The notes under the pieces: model-generated
Databases searched by the model: none
Seen by the model: the letters and a program-made list of their open reading frames with translations, nothing else
What the model was told of the DNA's origin: nothing
Position numbers and translations under genes: made by a program
Part shown: in pieces, positions 1 through 11,151 of the stretch
Layout: the number at the start of each line of letters is the position of its first letter
Numbering within the stretch: position 1 is the first letter of the stretch
Assembly: GCA_016800925.1 (NCBI GenBank)
Contig: JABCPU010000034.1
Coordinates: 186,001 to 250,000, forward strand
DNA length: 64,000 nt
Direction: 5' to 3'
Origin: Suillus spraguei
Lineage: Eukaryota > Basidiomycota > Agaricomycetes > Boletales > Suillaceae

Positions 1-154
1 CTTAATGATGCTATTGCATATTGATTGCTGTAACGGCGCACTGTCGTCGTGAACTCCTCATGGTAAAAGGAATTTTCAGAGATTCATGGCTATGTACCGA
101 AAACTAATATTTATTGGCATATACATAGTCATATTCAGCCGTAGCATAATAATA

Positions 155-212
155 TCATCCTATACTTCCCACGACTACAAAATCGAGGACTCATGAATTC
201 ACTGATGACTAA
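155..212. repeat. Short dispersed repeat shared with 31.8 kb
   Basis: This block resembles the sequence at about 31808-31865 in direct orientation, sharing the core around ACTTCCCACGRCTACAA and the following GGACTC...AATTCACTGATG. Weaker likeness extends upstream (80-150 against 31320-31395). It marks a diverged repeat or old duplication; no ends can be defined and no coding is seen. Confidence 0.5.
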
Positions 213-250
213 TACTTCCAAGGCTTCCACTTCTCGGAACCTTCCTTTTG

Positions 251-650
251 GACTTGTCTGAACTCACCTGCATTCATTTATGTTTCCTTGTGCTCGTTTG
301 GATTTGCCTGGATTTGTCTGCGCTTGCCTGCACTCGTCTGTACTTGCCTGGACTTACCTGCATTCATCTGCGCTTGCCTGCACTCTTTTGCACTTGCCTG
401 CACTCGTTTAGACTTGCCTGGACCTGCCTGCATTCGTTTGTACTTGCCTGCACTCGTTTGGACCTGCATGCATTTGTCTGTGCTTGCCCATGCTCATTTT
501 GACTCACATGGACTTGTCTGTATTCGTCTGAACTCGTCTGTATTCATCTGGACTTGTCTGTGTTTTCCTACGCTCATTTGAACTCACATGGACTCGTCTG
601 TATTCGTCTGCTTGCCTGCACTCGTTTTCACTTGCCTGAGCTTATCTGCT
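251..650. repeat. 10-bp minisatellite, about 40 units
   Basis: The region is built from a 10-bp unit with consensus near NACTYGYCTG, kept in strict register for about 36 units and then shifted slightly after about 610. Each unit ends in CTG or TTG. Because three units make 30 bp, all frames stay open and yield cysteine- and leucine-rich junk peptides on the plus strand and Gln/Lys-rich ones on the minus strand. I therefore treat the open frames here as repeat artefacts rather than genes. Confidence 0.85.
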
Positions 651-959
651 TGTGTTTGCTCTCGCCTGTACCTCCACTCCTCTCATTCTGGCGCCTTCAG
701 GTGTCGTTCGCATATATTCGAGCCACGTCGGGCTTCGCTGGCAAGGGACTATTGGCAGCATCTGTCTCAAACGAGCGAGCTAGCTTTCTCGCAAGGAGGC
801 ATCACAATTAGCCAGTGGCGCAATCGGCTGAAAGTGGGACACACTGATTTTGGATGAGGAGGATGACATATCAGAGTCTGATGTTGGTTCAGCGGACAGT
901 CACTAAGTACTGTAAGTCTGTATAGTTACAAATATGCTTATATTACATTTTACATTTGA

Positions 960-1076
960 AAGCCGTCGTTGAGCCAAAGCCGAGCCGCGGCTTTGGCCCG
1001 GCTTGGGCTCACGGCTCGGCCTGAGGTTTTGCAAAGCCCAAGCCCCCAAAAGCCGAGTCACTATTCGTGGTGTAGT
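960..1076. repeat. GC-rich palindromic AGCCGAGCC repeat
   Basis: An abruptly GC-rich block in an AT-leaning context, made of variations on AGCCGAGCC, GGCTTTGG and GCCCAAGCC on both strands. It contains a perfect hairpin at 973-997 with a 10-bp stem (GCCAAAGCCG against CGGCTTTGGC) and a 5-nt loop, plus further imperfect inverted copies. No coding or target duplication was found. It looks like a dispersed palindromic repeat. Confidence 0.6.
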
Positions 1077-1729
1077 CGTCGTCTTTCGCTCGTATATCTC
1101 TTAAGGGAATGGGAATGCCCATAGTGTTACTGGATGTGTTTTTGTGGATAATCCCCGGCCTCCTTCCAGTGACACACTGCATCATTATGTTTATAAGGCA
1201 GTTCAGAAAATGAGCTTCTATCCCTTACCGAACGTACGTTTGTAACGAAATGTATCGCATAAATTATTGAGACTCGTAGTCAATGAGATCTTCGGTTATG
1301 TAAATTTGGCTTGATGACTCATTAGGTAAACTATTATTCGGCGAATTCTATTACTAGCCTATTGAATATTGAATCAGAGTATATCTACTTCTTTCTCATT
1401 CACGACCCACATTAATGTTCTAGTCAGCGCCGCCTATCCCCATACAGGGCTTTACGAGGTGCCTGCAGTACGGGAAAATACGATCTATGGGCGTTTCAAA
1501 TTAGTGCGTTTTCTACTCTGTCTTGGCGAAGAACTATAGTCATAACGCAACATTTTTTCAGCGGGATTAAGCAAACATATTGGGAGTAAGATCAACCGAA
1601 CGGAGAAGCGGAGACAATGGGCCTCAAGCTTGTCGCCGGACACGGTGTTTCAAAACTCCAGTATGTATAAGGCTTTGAAGCTCCGAGCAGGTTCCCTAAA
1701 GGTCGGTACTCATTTGAAACAGTCCCTCA
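1077..1729. other. Intergenic, nothing recognised
   Basis: No convincing gene, RNA or repeat is visible between the GC-rich repeat and the hypothetical gene. This stretch presumably holds the upstream region of the gene starting at 1730, but no clear TATA box could be singled out. Confidence 0.4.
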
Positions 1730-2473
1730 ATGACTGACCTCGCACCTCCAAAAAAAAGAACACGATACCTTGGTGGCAGTCCTTGCGACCCTCGGTTGCG
1801 CCACGATGAAGTTAGCGATACATTCGTACTCGTTGCGAAGGCTGCGCGGCAGTCTCACTTAGACATCTCGCAGGTATGTTATTCCTCGTTCATCGTTCTT
1901 CGGCCGTCCTTCGCTAAATTTCCCGCGACGCTCACATAGGCTATATCGATACCTTCTGTGTGGGTTCGTACGACGCGGAGCAACCTGCATGCTAACGGTC
2001 CTCTGACCCAACCGTCAACTGAACCCTCAGCCGGTTTCACAGTATGTTGCCTTTATCTATGACTTTGACTTATCATGAATGAAATTATAACCCAACAGCA
2101 GCACAGAGATGACGAGCGAATAAATCACACGCTGGCCGATCAGAACCTTCGTGATGCACGAGCAATTATCGACGATTTACACAGCCAAATAATCGACCTG
2201 CACACCCGTCTCAACGACGCTGAGCATGCGCGCGATAAAGCAGAGTTACGTGTTGCAGTTTTGCAACTGAAGGGGGCTGGGCACCACATTCGCGCCCGTG
2301 AGCTTGCTGCGCGTATGCTGAAAGCCAAACGAATCTCTTACGAATGGCATCCTGACGGCACGCAGTACACCCAGTGGCTCTCAGATGATAACACTGAGGT
2401 TCAAGTACTGGCAAGTCCTTCCCCACGTTCGTCCAAGGCTCCTTTGAAATCCAAGTGGCCGGCCTTTGTCTAA
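1730..2473 (+). CDS. Hypothetical spliced gene, predicted 206-residue coiled-coil protein
   Basis: Family not recognised. I read three exons: 1730-1873, 1940-2041 and 2099-2473, all joined in phase 0. The introns are 66 and 57 bp with GTATGTT donors and AG acceptors; the second intron is required because the read-through frame hits TGA. The product is about 206 residues. The N-terminus has a basic patch (KKRTR). Exon 2 encodes a Ser/Thr/Pro-rich linker. Exon 3 encodes a heptad-like helix (about residues 85-145, rich in D, L, H, R) that probably forms a coiled coil, followed by a short conserved-looking tail with YEWHPDGTQYTQWL. The second acceptor is an in-frame NAGNAG site (AG at 2098 and 2101), so isoforms differing by one Gln are possible. 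No lesions were seen, unlike nearly every other gene here. The upstream start is the first ATG before the splice chain; a 5' exon further upstream cannot be excluded. Confidence 0.65.
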
Positions 2474-3210
2474 GCCACTTGATAGTACATTCAAGTCACA
2501 GTATGAACATTCTATCAAATGTAATATACTAGCGAGCTTTCAACTACTGTGCAGTCCATATGTTTCACTGATCGTATAGTAAGAAACATATCAAAGTACG
2601 TGCATGCAAAATATGTGAGATAAACATGTCATTGTTTCCTTTGGAGGTGCGCAGAACGACGAAGACCCGCGGATGATTGGATGTTGTTGCCTGATCCAAT
2701 CTCGATGAAGATGCCATAGGCACTATAATTCCATCAGGCGCGTCCGGGGGGAGTTGAGAGATTCATTTTGCCAGGAGAGACGCGAGCGCCGCATCAGTTA
2801 CGCCGAGAGACATGTCACGAGTATTGCTCGCTGCATCTGGAATTAAATGACGCCACTCCTGTACGATTTAACTGAATGGTGCGAAGAATGCAGTAGTTTT
2901 TGTCATTAATGACGTGTCGATGGACGGTGAGAGAAAGTGCCGGTGGAATCTGCGAACGAACTGGGGGGCATATCATGATACACCTTGAGAAGCTCAAATA
3001 CGATACGTGCAGCGGCGCTTAAAAAGAAAAGCTCAAACCAATGAGAATTATTGAAATATGTTCAGAGGAGTGTCCACCTGATAATGGGGGTTGAATGTAT
3101 CACTTTGGGCTATAAGCCTAAGTAAGAGATACATTATCTGTTGTAATCATCCACTATCCAGATTGATATATCCCCAGGGTGAATCATATTCTCCCATTTT
3201 GTCACATCAG
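2474..3210. other. Intergenic, nothing recognised
   Basis: No gene, RNA or repeat could be supported in this stretch. It lies between the 206-residue gene and the foldback element. Confidence 0.4.
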
Positions 3211-3666
3211 GGTAGACCTTGCGCGCTTTCAGCAAACGTCACGTGATAGGCGTGACAAAAGCAATAAATGTATGTAGGATGTTCGTAGCGACAAAATATA
3301 AAAAAAACAGAAACGGAAGAGTTGTAGTGTATGTACTTCTCGACGAGTCCATTTTAGAATTATTATTTGTGCAAAATTGAAGGAGGAGATGGCAACACAA
3401 GCAAGATGCAAGGTTTACATTCCTGGTGGCAAATGCAGTGATTACAAGTGAAGTCACAGTAAGTCACATTTTGCTTGTGTTGCCATCTCCTCCTTCAATT
3501 TTTCACAAATAATAATTCTGAAATGGATGACTCGTCGAGAAGTACATACACTACAACTCTTCTGTTTCTGTTTTTTTATATCTTGTCGCTACAAACATCC
3601 TACATACATTTATTGCTTTTGTCATGCCTATCATGTGACGTTTGCTGAAAGTGCGCAAGGTCTACC
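3211..3666. mobile_element. Foldback (long inverted repeat) element, 456 bp
   Basis: Left arm 3211-3408 and right arm about 3465-3666 are near-perfect inverted copies of each other (about 200 bp each), separated by a roughly 55-bp loop. The outer ends are GGTAGACCTTGCGCGC and its complement. A few substitutions and one-base gaps separate the arms. No target duplication is obvious. Open frames in the arms are mirror images and not genes. The structure is that of a foldback or MITE-like element; transcripts across it would form a long hairpin. Confidence 0.8.
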
Positions 3667-3893
3667 TTACTCAAAGTAACTTTTGAAACTCACTTAACAC
3701 CTCTTGAAACTCGCTTAAACACTTCAAACTCCTGGCTAGAGTATGACAGAACTTGCTTAAGACTAACAGAAATAAGGTTGAAACATGTTTGGCGCACATC
3801 AGCACAAAGTCCATCAGGCATTTGACCAGAGTATAACAAGGCTTTATCTAACTTTGTCTGATATATAATATTGAAAATATTTATCACAATTGC

Positions 3894-4390
3894 AGACCAC
3901 CTGATAAAGGAATAGATGGGTAGACTACATAAGCAGAATCTTCCAAAGCCATCATATTGGCAAAAATATGGTGATCTATCTAGCAGAGTGATGTTGTTGT
4001 TGTCATATGTATCAACCATGACTAGCTATATATTGGCTGCTTCTTATTGCAAGGGCTGCCATCACTGGCAGTGTGCCCAGGTGTGACCAACTGTACCCAA
4101 CAACATAAAGGCAGCTTCCAATTGGAGGGACTACCATCATCATATATTTGATGAAATACAGCACAACTTTACCAACTGCAGAAAACTGGACAAAGGAATA
4201 GATGGGTAGACTACATAGCTTGAATCTCCCATATGCCATCATATTGGCAGGCCTATGGTAGTAAGTTGTTCTCTAACTAGCAGAGTGATGGTGTTGTTGT
4301 CACATGTATCAACCATGACTAGCTATATATTGGCTGCTTCCCATTGTGAAAACCGCCATCACCAACTATGGTGCCCAGGTGTAAATGTGA
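3894..4390 (+). repeat. Tandem direct duplication, about 300-bp period
   Basis: Two related blocks follow each other: 3894-4100 and 4181-4382. Shared landmarks are GGAATAGATGGGTAGACTAC (3909 and 4195) and ATCAACCATGACTAGCTATA (about 4010 and 4308), at a spacing of nearly 300 bp. The copies have diverged by substitutions and indels. No coding function is recognised. Confidence 0.65.
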
Positions 4391-4638
4391 ATTGACAGAA
4401 CAATCTTGTCAAATCATATAGCTGATATACTGTCAGACATACCTCCTCTTATCTGGACTGTCTTTAATTGCAAAGTCTATCATGATTAACAATGAGTCAT
4501 CTTGACCAAGCAAAAAGGCTAGTATATTGTCAGGTATAACTAATCTTACGTGTACAGATTCCAATGGTGCACTCTAACATCGCTAACAGGAAGACATCTC
4601 ACAAAAGCTGATAATTCGGTTGCACATAGCATTACACA

Positions 4639-5113
4639 TGTTATGAACTGGGATGGCATCATCAGCGACAGTGAAAAGACACAGGCGGTCTGCTGGGAAG
4701 TCTTACAATGTCCAGAAGTGGACAAGGTGAAAGTACAAGGAACGTGTTCTGAGTACTATCAAGGGTTCAGCCTCAAAGACAAGTCTGAGAGGTTCTACGA
4801 GAATAGAGACTAAGGCTAAGGAGTGCTTAGACTTAGAGACGATTCAGGACGACTTAGGTTGGAGACCTAAGCGAAGGATGTTCCAGGTAAAACCCAGTAA
4901 GATTAAAGTAAAGTATACAAGCATACTACAATGTGCTTAAATAGGTCAAAATGTGCACACGGATCAAGAGAGACGTGAGAATGTAAGTGCATATCCAAAG
5001 AAGGAAGGCAACTATAGTACAGATGCATTGAGCATATAAGTCAGAGTCACATTATGTAATATACAAGAGAGGAGATCAAGAGAGAATGAATAGGGGTATG
5101 TACGACTGTAACA
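4639..5113 (-). mobile_element. Solo LTR, family A
   Basis: The 475-bp block begins TGTTATGAACTGGG and ends CTGTAACA, so it has TG...CA ends and a 5-bp terminal inverted match. It is flanked on both sides by ACACA, a perfect 5-bp target-site duplication. It is the reverse complement of the LTR of the broken gypsy element at 11767. With no internal region between the duplications it is a solo LTR left by LTR-LTR recombination. Confidence 0.92.
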
Positions 5114-5222
5114 ACACACATAGATGGATTTGCTATGCCATCATATTATATTTACATGGCATTGTTTCGCATTCACTAATCATAGCGGCCATACAGAACT
5201 ACAAAATATGAGAAATATTACA

Positions 5223-6313
5223 TTAATTTGTGACAGTAGTAGCTCGCTCTTGAAGGGTAGCACATTTTTCACGAATCTTCGAGAGTGCGCTATTTTTGCT
5301 AATACTACGATGTGACGACAATGAATTAGGGAAAACATGACTGTACAAGGTATTAGCTTGGAAATTGAGGTGTATGAAATGCAAAACAAACTGAGTCCAC
5401 CACATCATCAGGTCACCTACCTCCTCACTCTCATCAGGATCTTCCAACAGGTCCAGAATGCTATGATAAAAATATTCTGAATCCGTCACCGTGTCGGTAC
5501 GGGAGAATACAGACGATGAACTCAACGAAAACCGAACCTGAAATCACAATCAACAAGGAATGAATGCAGTATTAAACTTGTTACGTGCCTGCATGGCAAT
5601 ATATGCCAAGGATCCTTTAGTCACGGTTTTCATGCCATGGAGGTAGGCATTGCCGGAGCGTGTAGCCTTTGGCTCCTTTTCCACTGAACTTGGTGACATA
5701 AATACATGTTTAAAGCCCTACGAAAGAAAACCTTCCTATGAGCAAGAATGTTAAATAGACTAAACTCACAAAAATGAGTATATCGCTCCTCAATAATCCC
5801 TCCCATGGATCTTCAGGATCATGAACATGACCTGCATATAAGAATATAGGCCACTGGTCACCCTGAACAGCGGTTTCACTGCTCTTGAGACTCTCCTTGG
5901 TTCTGGCAGGCGTAATGATATTTGGATTATTGTGCGGTGGAAAGACTTATTGTATATCTGACCAGTCAAGGCCTGCAGGGAAAAGTAACGCCCCTGTGAC
6001 TTCATGGTTAAATCCCCAGTCAGATTTAATGTTTCAAGAAAGAGGGGGTATGACCACTTGTCCTCTGGGGACAACCCATTCGAGGACAATGGATTTGAGG
6101 GTTTTAGTATCATCACCTCACGCACCGGAGGCCCCTTTACCTATCTGTTACAAAGTGAGTTTGATGACCTTCAGTTACTCAAACCTTACCAATTCTCCTA
6201 TGTGGATGATGTCCTCTTCCTCTCCGCTCATCAGACGATCCATAAGACCAGGATAGGAATCCAGCAACTCCATGAATACCCTGTGTTCCCGTCGGTCACA
6301 CCTGGATGATGTT
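5223..6313 (-). pseudogene. Decayed DUF6698-type protein gene
   Basis: Read on the minus strand the exon pieces spell the Agaricomycete family usually labelled DUF6698 (assigned from memory). Landmarks in order are REHRVFMELLDSYPGLMDRL (about 6300-6230), GLDWSD, GDQWPIFLYAGHVHDPEDPW, SPSSVEKEPKATRSGNA (about 5690-5640), VFSRTDTVTDSEYFY, LLEDPDE and a terminal SKNSALSKIREK. Introns have GT-AG ends, for example the donor after about 5770 and the one within 5390-5335. Lesions: TGA at 6118-6120, TGA at 6034-6036 where Arg is expected, and a donor changed from GT to AT near 5948. The N-terminal third upstream of 6313 is not recognisable. The biochemical role of the family is unknown to me. The gene is surely inactive as written. 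Confidence 0.75.
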
Positions 6314-6984
6314 GAAGCTAAGTGCACATCTCTACAGTAATTCCTAGGTGTGTCTCATTCACTGATACATTCAATCTTCAGCTGTAATAACACAATATAT
6401 CCAGGTAGTACAGTACTACTCACAGATCCTCAGATCTGGATGTTTTTATTCATTTGGATACTCAATACTGATGTTTCCATAGGTCAGGCAGCAATGGAAG
6501 TAATATTTTTGGTGAGGGAAATATTGAGGTGGCCATCAGCAAATTTGAAACCCAGCATGCCTGCAATGAGTATTGCAAATGGCCTGGGTTTGGACTGGAA
6601 GCATTTCTTGAAGTAAATGACAATGAAGTAGAAAATTAGATTGATGCAGTGACATGTACTCAGTGGACTAATATATTATATAATTTCCTTGTGTGTGAGG
6701 TGTCTGGTGTCCCAGTTGTGTGACTACCTCATTTGGTGCATGTCACATCATGTAACAGAGCACGCTCATCCAGTTTTCCATAGAGCTCCCTTATTAAATG
6801 AATTGAATCAAGCTACTAGTCAATGCTGACTGGATGGTTTCATGACAAGCAACTTATCCCATACATGAGCATTTCCAAAATTAGTGGGACTCTCAAGGAC
6901 TCCACTTTGTTGTCAGTAACTGTCTACATTGCTTTCACAACAGTGACTATGATGTGGATGATGCTGCCACAGTTGGTGAGCACA
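6314..6984. other. No supported gene
   Basis: This could contain the missing N-terminal part of the minus-strand DUF6698-like gene, but I could not read it. No repeat or RNA gene is evident. The region ends at the GCACA target site used by the next solo LTR. Confidence 0.35.
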
Positions 6985-7466
6985 TGTTACGAACTGGGGT
7001 GGCATTACCAGCGACAGTGAGAAGACACAGACAGTCTGCTGGGAAGTTCTACAATGTTCAAAAGAGAACAAGGTGAAGGTACAAGGAATGAGTTCTGAGT
7101 ACGATCGAAGGCTCTACGAGAATAGAGACTAAGGCTAAGGAGTGCTTAGACTTAGAGATGATTCAAGATGACTAAGGATTGGGGATCCTTAGTGAAAAGG
7201 AATCCAGGTAAAACCAGTAAGATTAAAGTAAGGAATCTACTACAAGTAAACTCTGTTTATATACATAGATATAAACGCACAGACCAAGCAACCATGAGAA
7301 AGTAACTGCATATCCTACAAGGAAGGCGTGTATAGTACAAGTGTGTTGAGATGCATGAGTCATAGGTCTAGCATGTGTCAATGTGAGACCAATTACAAGA
7401 CAAGTAGACAAGTCATGATGTATGAGTGAATAGGGAAAATGAATAGGGGCACATACGATTGTAACA
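6985..7466 (-). mobile_element. Solo LTR, family A
   Basis: Starts TGTTACGAACTGGGGTGG and ends GATTGTAACA. A perfect 5-bp duplication GCACA lies at 6980-6984 and 7467-7471. Same family and same orientation as the copy at 4639. Compared with it there is a deletion around 7100-7110, where the block containing CAGCCTCAAAGACAAGTCTG is missing. No internal region, so a solo LTR. Confidence 0.92.
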
Positions 7467-8607
7467 GCACAACTTCTTATTGTAACCACCTCTTCCAAAC
7501 AGTCAGTAATACCACCAATGCACTCTCTGCACCTCAGAATAACAGCACCATGGATGAACTCTTGGAGCAAGGAGTTGTCGGTCAAGTTTTATGGGAAGAA
7601 AATTCACTCCCCCAAGATGTCAAGTCTATTTTAAACACCAATTTCAGTCCAGAATATCTCAGTAAAATTCATTATTCGCTATCTGATGGGCCAGGAGAAA
7701 AGATTAAGAGAGGTTCTGTCTTTTGTCCTGCTAGCCATGGCATGGGCAGGGTGTGGCAACTTAATGAGAAGAATGTCCAACCAACGTTGTTGGTAAACAG
7801 CAGGCCTAGAAGGAAGCAGAAGGCACAGAGATGGCAGAAGGTGTAGAAGACAGTGCCATGTGCACAGATGAGCATGATGGCTGCATTGAACAATACAGAC
7901 ATAGGGTTTGATTTTTTTTTCACCATGCCCAAAATTGACAAGAGCTTTAGCACCAACGGATGTGACAACAAGAATCCTAATAAAGAGTGGCTAGGGCAAG
8001 TTGCCACTGCTCTTCAACACCATACGAGCTGCTATGCACATGATGTATGCAAAGAGTTTCCCAAATCCCTTACATGTGTTCCCTTTTAATCCCGTGGACG
8101 TTGTTGGCAGCCCGTCGAAGTGTATCTGGTTCTCCCCATTCTTTTAAACACTCATCCCAGCCAACACTACTGTGCAGAAGCAAGACATTGTTCTGGTAGA
8201 TGGCAATTTGCGTGGCATCTTGTTGAGATGGTGCAACATCATGACATGTGTCGAGCACAGAGAGCAAACTCACCACAAGAACTCCTTTATATTGGGATAG
8301 CACTGCCAAAAGGTATTTATCAATGTGAGGGCAATCCTGGCGCTGGTTCGTCTTGATTTTTAGTATTGCCTGCAACAAGCTTTGCCTTTATTACTTCAAT
8401 CATTCAGGTCTTATCATTTCACGCCCTGTATCTGTTGTTGCACATCCTGTACATCTTCTTGAGGTTTTGAATACCTTGACACTCATGCACACCAATACCC
8501 TCGGGTACAATCCCACAATGCATATGTGCGATCTGACCTACAGGGGCACACATCTTGACCAGAGGGAAAACACAATAGGTTGGATATAGGGCTCTGATAA
8601 AGCCCGT
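7467..8607. other. Unidentified sequence with some open frames
   Basis: Two stretches stay open longer than expected: a plus-strand frame of about 125 codons from 7467 to 7846 and a minus-strand frame of 102 codons at 8378-8070. Neither resembles a family I know, and neither has clear splice partners. The plus-strand frame reads across the empty GCACA site of the solo LTR before it, so it may be an older coding fragment split by that insertion. I do not call either a gene. Confidence 0.3.
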
Positions 8608-8910
8608 TGTAGTGAACAAAGTCACGCTGACCATGAAAGTGCTGTTTTACACCAGTGTCTCATTACTGTCTACAGCAGCTACCAAGAAATCCCCTATAGC
8701 GAGCATTACCCCTTTTCGCTTTGCCGGTACCGTTTTCGCTCCGTGGATCCTTGCCCCTTACCGAATCTTGCTACCAATGTCCTCCTGTCCATTCCATTTC
8801 CGTCTAGATCCATTGGTGCATAGCATATTCATTTCTGCTGTTACTAAAGCTACGGCAAGACTTACCTTACCTTCCATGACACCGCTTGCTCGCTGCATGC
8901 CTCTTCACTG
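8608..8910 (-). mobile_element. LTR family D fragment
   Basis: Begins TGTAGTGAACAAAGTCACGC, the reverse complement of the 3' end of the long LTR at 55254-56397, and follows it with many point differences to about 8905. The rest of the LTR is missing. An LTR-B starts just downstream at 8921. Confidence 0.7.
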
Positions 8911-8920
8911 AAAATCACAG

Positions 8921-10852
8921 TGTAAAGATACAACATAACCTGGGCTGTAGATAAACTACCTCCTAATCTAGTATGTGTGGTCTTGCACTTTGTCTAGTCT
9001 GCTTCACTTGCAAAACAAGAGTGTTTGACCCTAAAGGGGGATGCCTGTTAGTATAGTTAAATCCAAGTTAAATCAGTGAGTGAAAGTAGTGTTGTAGTCA
9101 GCGGTAAGTTGCTGCAGTCAGCGATGATGTCACTGGAACTAGCGTCATATGTAGCGGTGCTACCATGGTAGAGATAACACTTGAAACATAGCATTGAGTG
9201 AGCGATAATGAGCGGTAAAGGCAGTGGTAGCGGTAAGGTGCGGGCGGTGCAAAGAAACAGTCAAGAAGTCCACGGTACTCTCAGCGGTGTAACGAACATA
9301 TTGGCGCTGGGCTTAAAACCCCATATTTTGACACTCGTCTCATGTCTACAGGAGTTACCACTTGTCCATGGCCGTCTTACCCCTTTAGCAGTACCGGGAG
9401 CATCCCACGCTTACCACACACCGTACCAACTGCCACACCTCGTTCCACGAACCGATGTCCTTCCATGTCCTTGCCGCGTCCACATAGCTCCATTTGGTGC
9501 ATAGTTTGTTTTCTGTTCGTTATCACTGATTCCATGGCAAGCGTTATTACATGTTGCCTCGTCCTGCAGCGCCTCGTGCTATGTATACTTACGGCAGTTA
9601 CTACACTCCAGCGCTACTGATCTCGCCTAGAGTATTCCGAGTACATATGATTTAGGATATAAGCACCGCGTACCCCACACGATACAGTACCTGATTTTAC
9701 CCCATTGCACGTACTATAGGTCAGGATTATTGTCTAGCTCTGGATCTACCCAGTAGTGGACATAGTCTTCAAATTTTCCTTCTCGCTCGTTAATACATCA
9801 CGCTTGTTCTCCGTTACCACTGGCATACCGCTGGACTTTTGACTGTTACTTTGACTGAACTTCCCATGAACCGCTACTTTACTGCTGAAAGTACCGCGGA
9901 CTTCTTTACTGTTTCATTGCACCGCTTGCAACCTTACTGCTACCGCTGAGACCACCACTCGACATCGCTCGCTCAACGCTACTGTTACTGACCTTATCTC
10001 GACGACAGTAGCACCGCTACTCACGACGCTAGTTCCGGCAGTATCATCACTGACCATGGCAACTTACCGCTGACCTCGACGCTTGTTTCGCAAATAAGTT
10101 AGACTCGAACTTGACCATACTGAATAGGCATCCCCCTTTAGGGTCGAACGCTCTTGTTCTTACAAGTGAAGCAGACTAGATGGAGCACAAGACTAACATA
10201 CTAGTTTAGGCAGTGGTTTATCTACAGCCCAAGCTAGGTTGTATCTTTACAGCAGTAGAGTAGTGGTGAGCATGAAGTTCAGTCAAAACAGGGGTCAAGA
10301 ATGTAGCGGTGTGCCAGTGGTAATGGTGAATGAGCGTAATTAATTCAATGAGCAGTAAGGAAACTTTAAAGACTAAGTCTACTACTGGGTGCTTCCAGAG
10401 CTAGACACTAATCCTGACCTATAGTACATGCAATGGGGTAAAATCAGGTATCATATCATGCGGGGTACGCAGTGCTTACATCCTACATCATATGTATTCG
10501 GAATGCTCTAGGTGAGATCAGTAGCGATCAAGTACAGTAACCGCCATATGTAAACATAGCGCGAGGCAGCTGTGGCATGAGGCAACATGTAATAAGACTT
10601 GCTGTGGAATCAGTGATAATGAACATAAAACAAACAACACACCAAATGGAGCTATGCAGACGTGGCAAGGACATGGGAGGACATTGGTACACGGAATGTG
10701 GTGCAGCAGTTGGTACGGTGTGCGGTCAGCGTGAGATACCACCAGCAATGCTAAAGGGGTAAGACAGCCTTTGGACTGGTGGAGATTCCTATAGACGTGA
10801 GACATGTGCCAAAAGATAGGGTTTTAAGGCCAGCACCAATATGTTTGTTACA
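8921..10852 (+). mobile_element. LTR family B copy, split by a second LTR-B
   Basis: The two outer pieces, 8921-9287 and 10252-10852, join to one complete LTR-B of about 968 bp, beginning TGTAAAGATACAAC and ending CCAATATGTTTGTTACA. The middle, 9288-10251, is another complete LTR-B in the opposite orientation. No convincing target duplication surrounds the outer copy (ACAG before, CCGT after), so its flanks may have been rearranged. Like all B copies it has no internal retrotransposon region. Confidence 0.85.
9288..10251 (-). mobile_element. LTR family B, nested in another LTR-B
   Basis: Starts TGTAACGAACATATTGG and ends GTTGTATCTTTACA on the plus strand, 964 bp. It interrupts the outer LTR-B at its CTCAGCGGTAGAG site, leaving GCGG on the left and GCAG on the right, a 4-bp target duplication with one mismatch. 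A roughly 100-codon frame (starting near 9342) is open in several B copies, but it is antisense to the canonical LTR and I treat it as fortuitous. Confidence 0.9.
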
Positions 10853-11151
10853 CCGTACTCTCTCAGTTACTCAGCTGCTCGTCTTTGACTTCCCTATAAA
10901 TCTCAAAACTAATTCATCATGTACCAATATCATCTTTTTCCAAGAGCCCCCATGGTCCAAATCCCTGCAGACTCTGTTTTGCGATCAGTTCCTGCATTTT
11001 CAACAGCCACTGCACTTCATGATCATGCTACCAGTGCATGACAAGACCAAGATCAATCAGTCATGCACCCATAATTCCCCAATGATCCACTTCCTTTGTG
11101 GGTTTTGTCATACTGGATGTCTATGTCTCATGCACTTGAGCATCAACGTGA

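Noticed and set aside
248..811. Cys/Leu-rich peptides on the plus strand and Gln/Lys-rich ones on the minus strand
   Set aside because: They are read-through of the 10-bp minisatellite.
3239..3457. Open frames in the foldback arms
   Set aside because: Mirror-image copies in both arms, no family likeness, AT-rich composition.
8070..8378. 102-codon minus-strand frame
   Set aside because: Open but unrecognised, without splice partners or conserved start; kept only as a note in the region description.
9342..9620. A 90-100 codon frame that stays open in several LTR-B copies (also near 10518, 14357, 29896, 46818 and 50801)
   Set aside because: It is antisense to the canonical LTR, has no start context or family likeness, and similar open length follows from recent shared ancestry of the copies.
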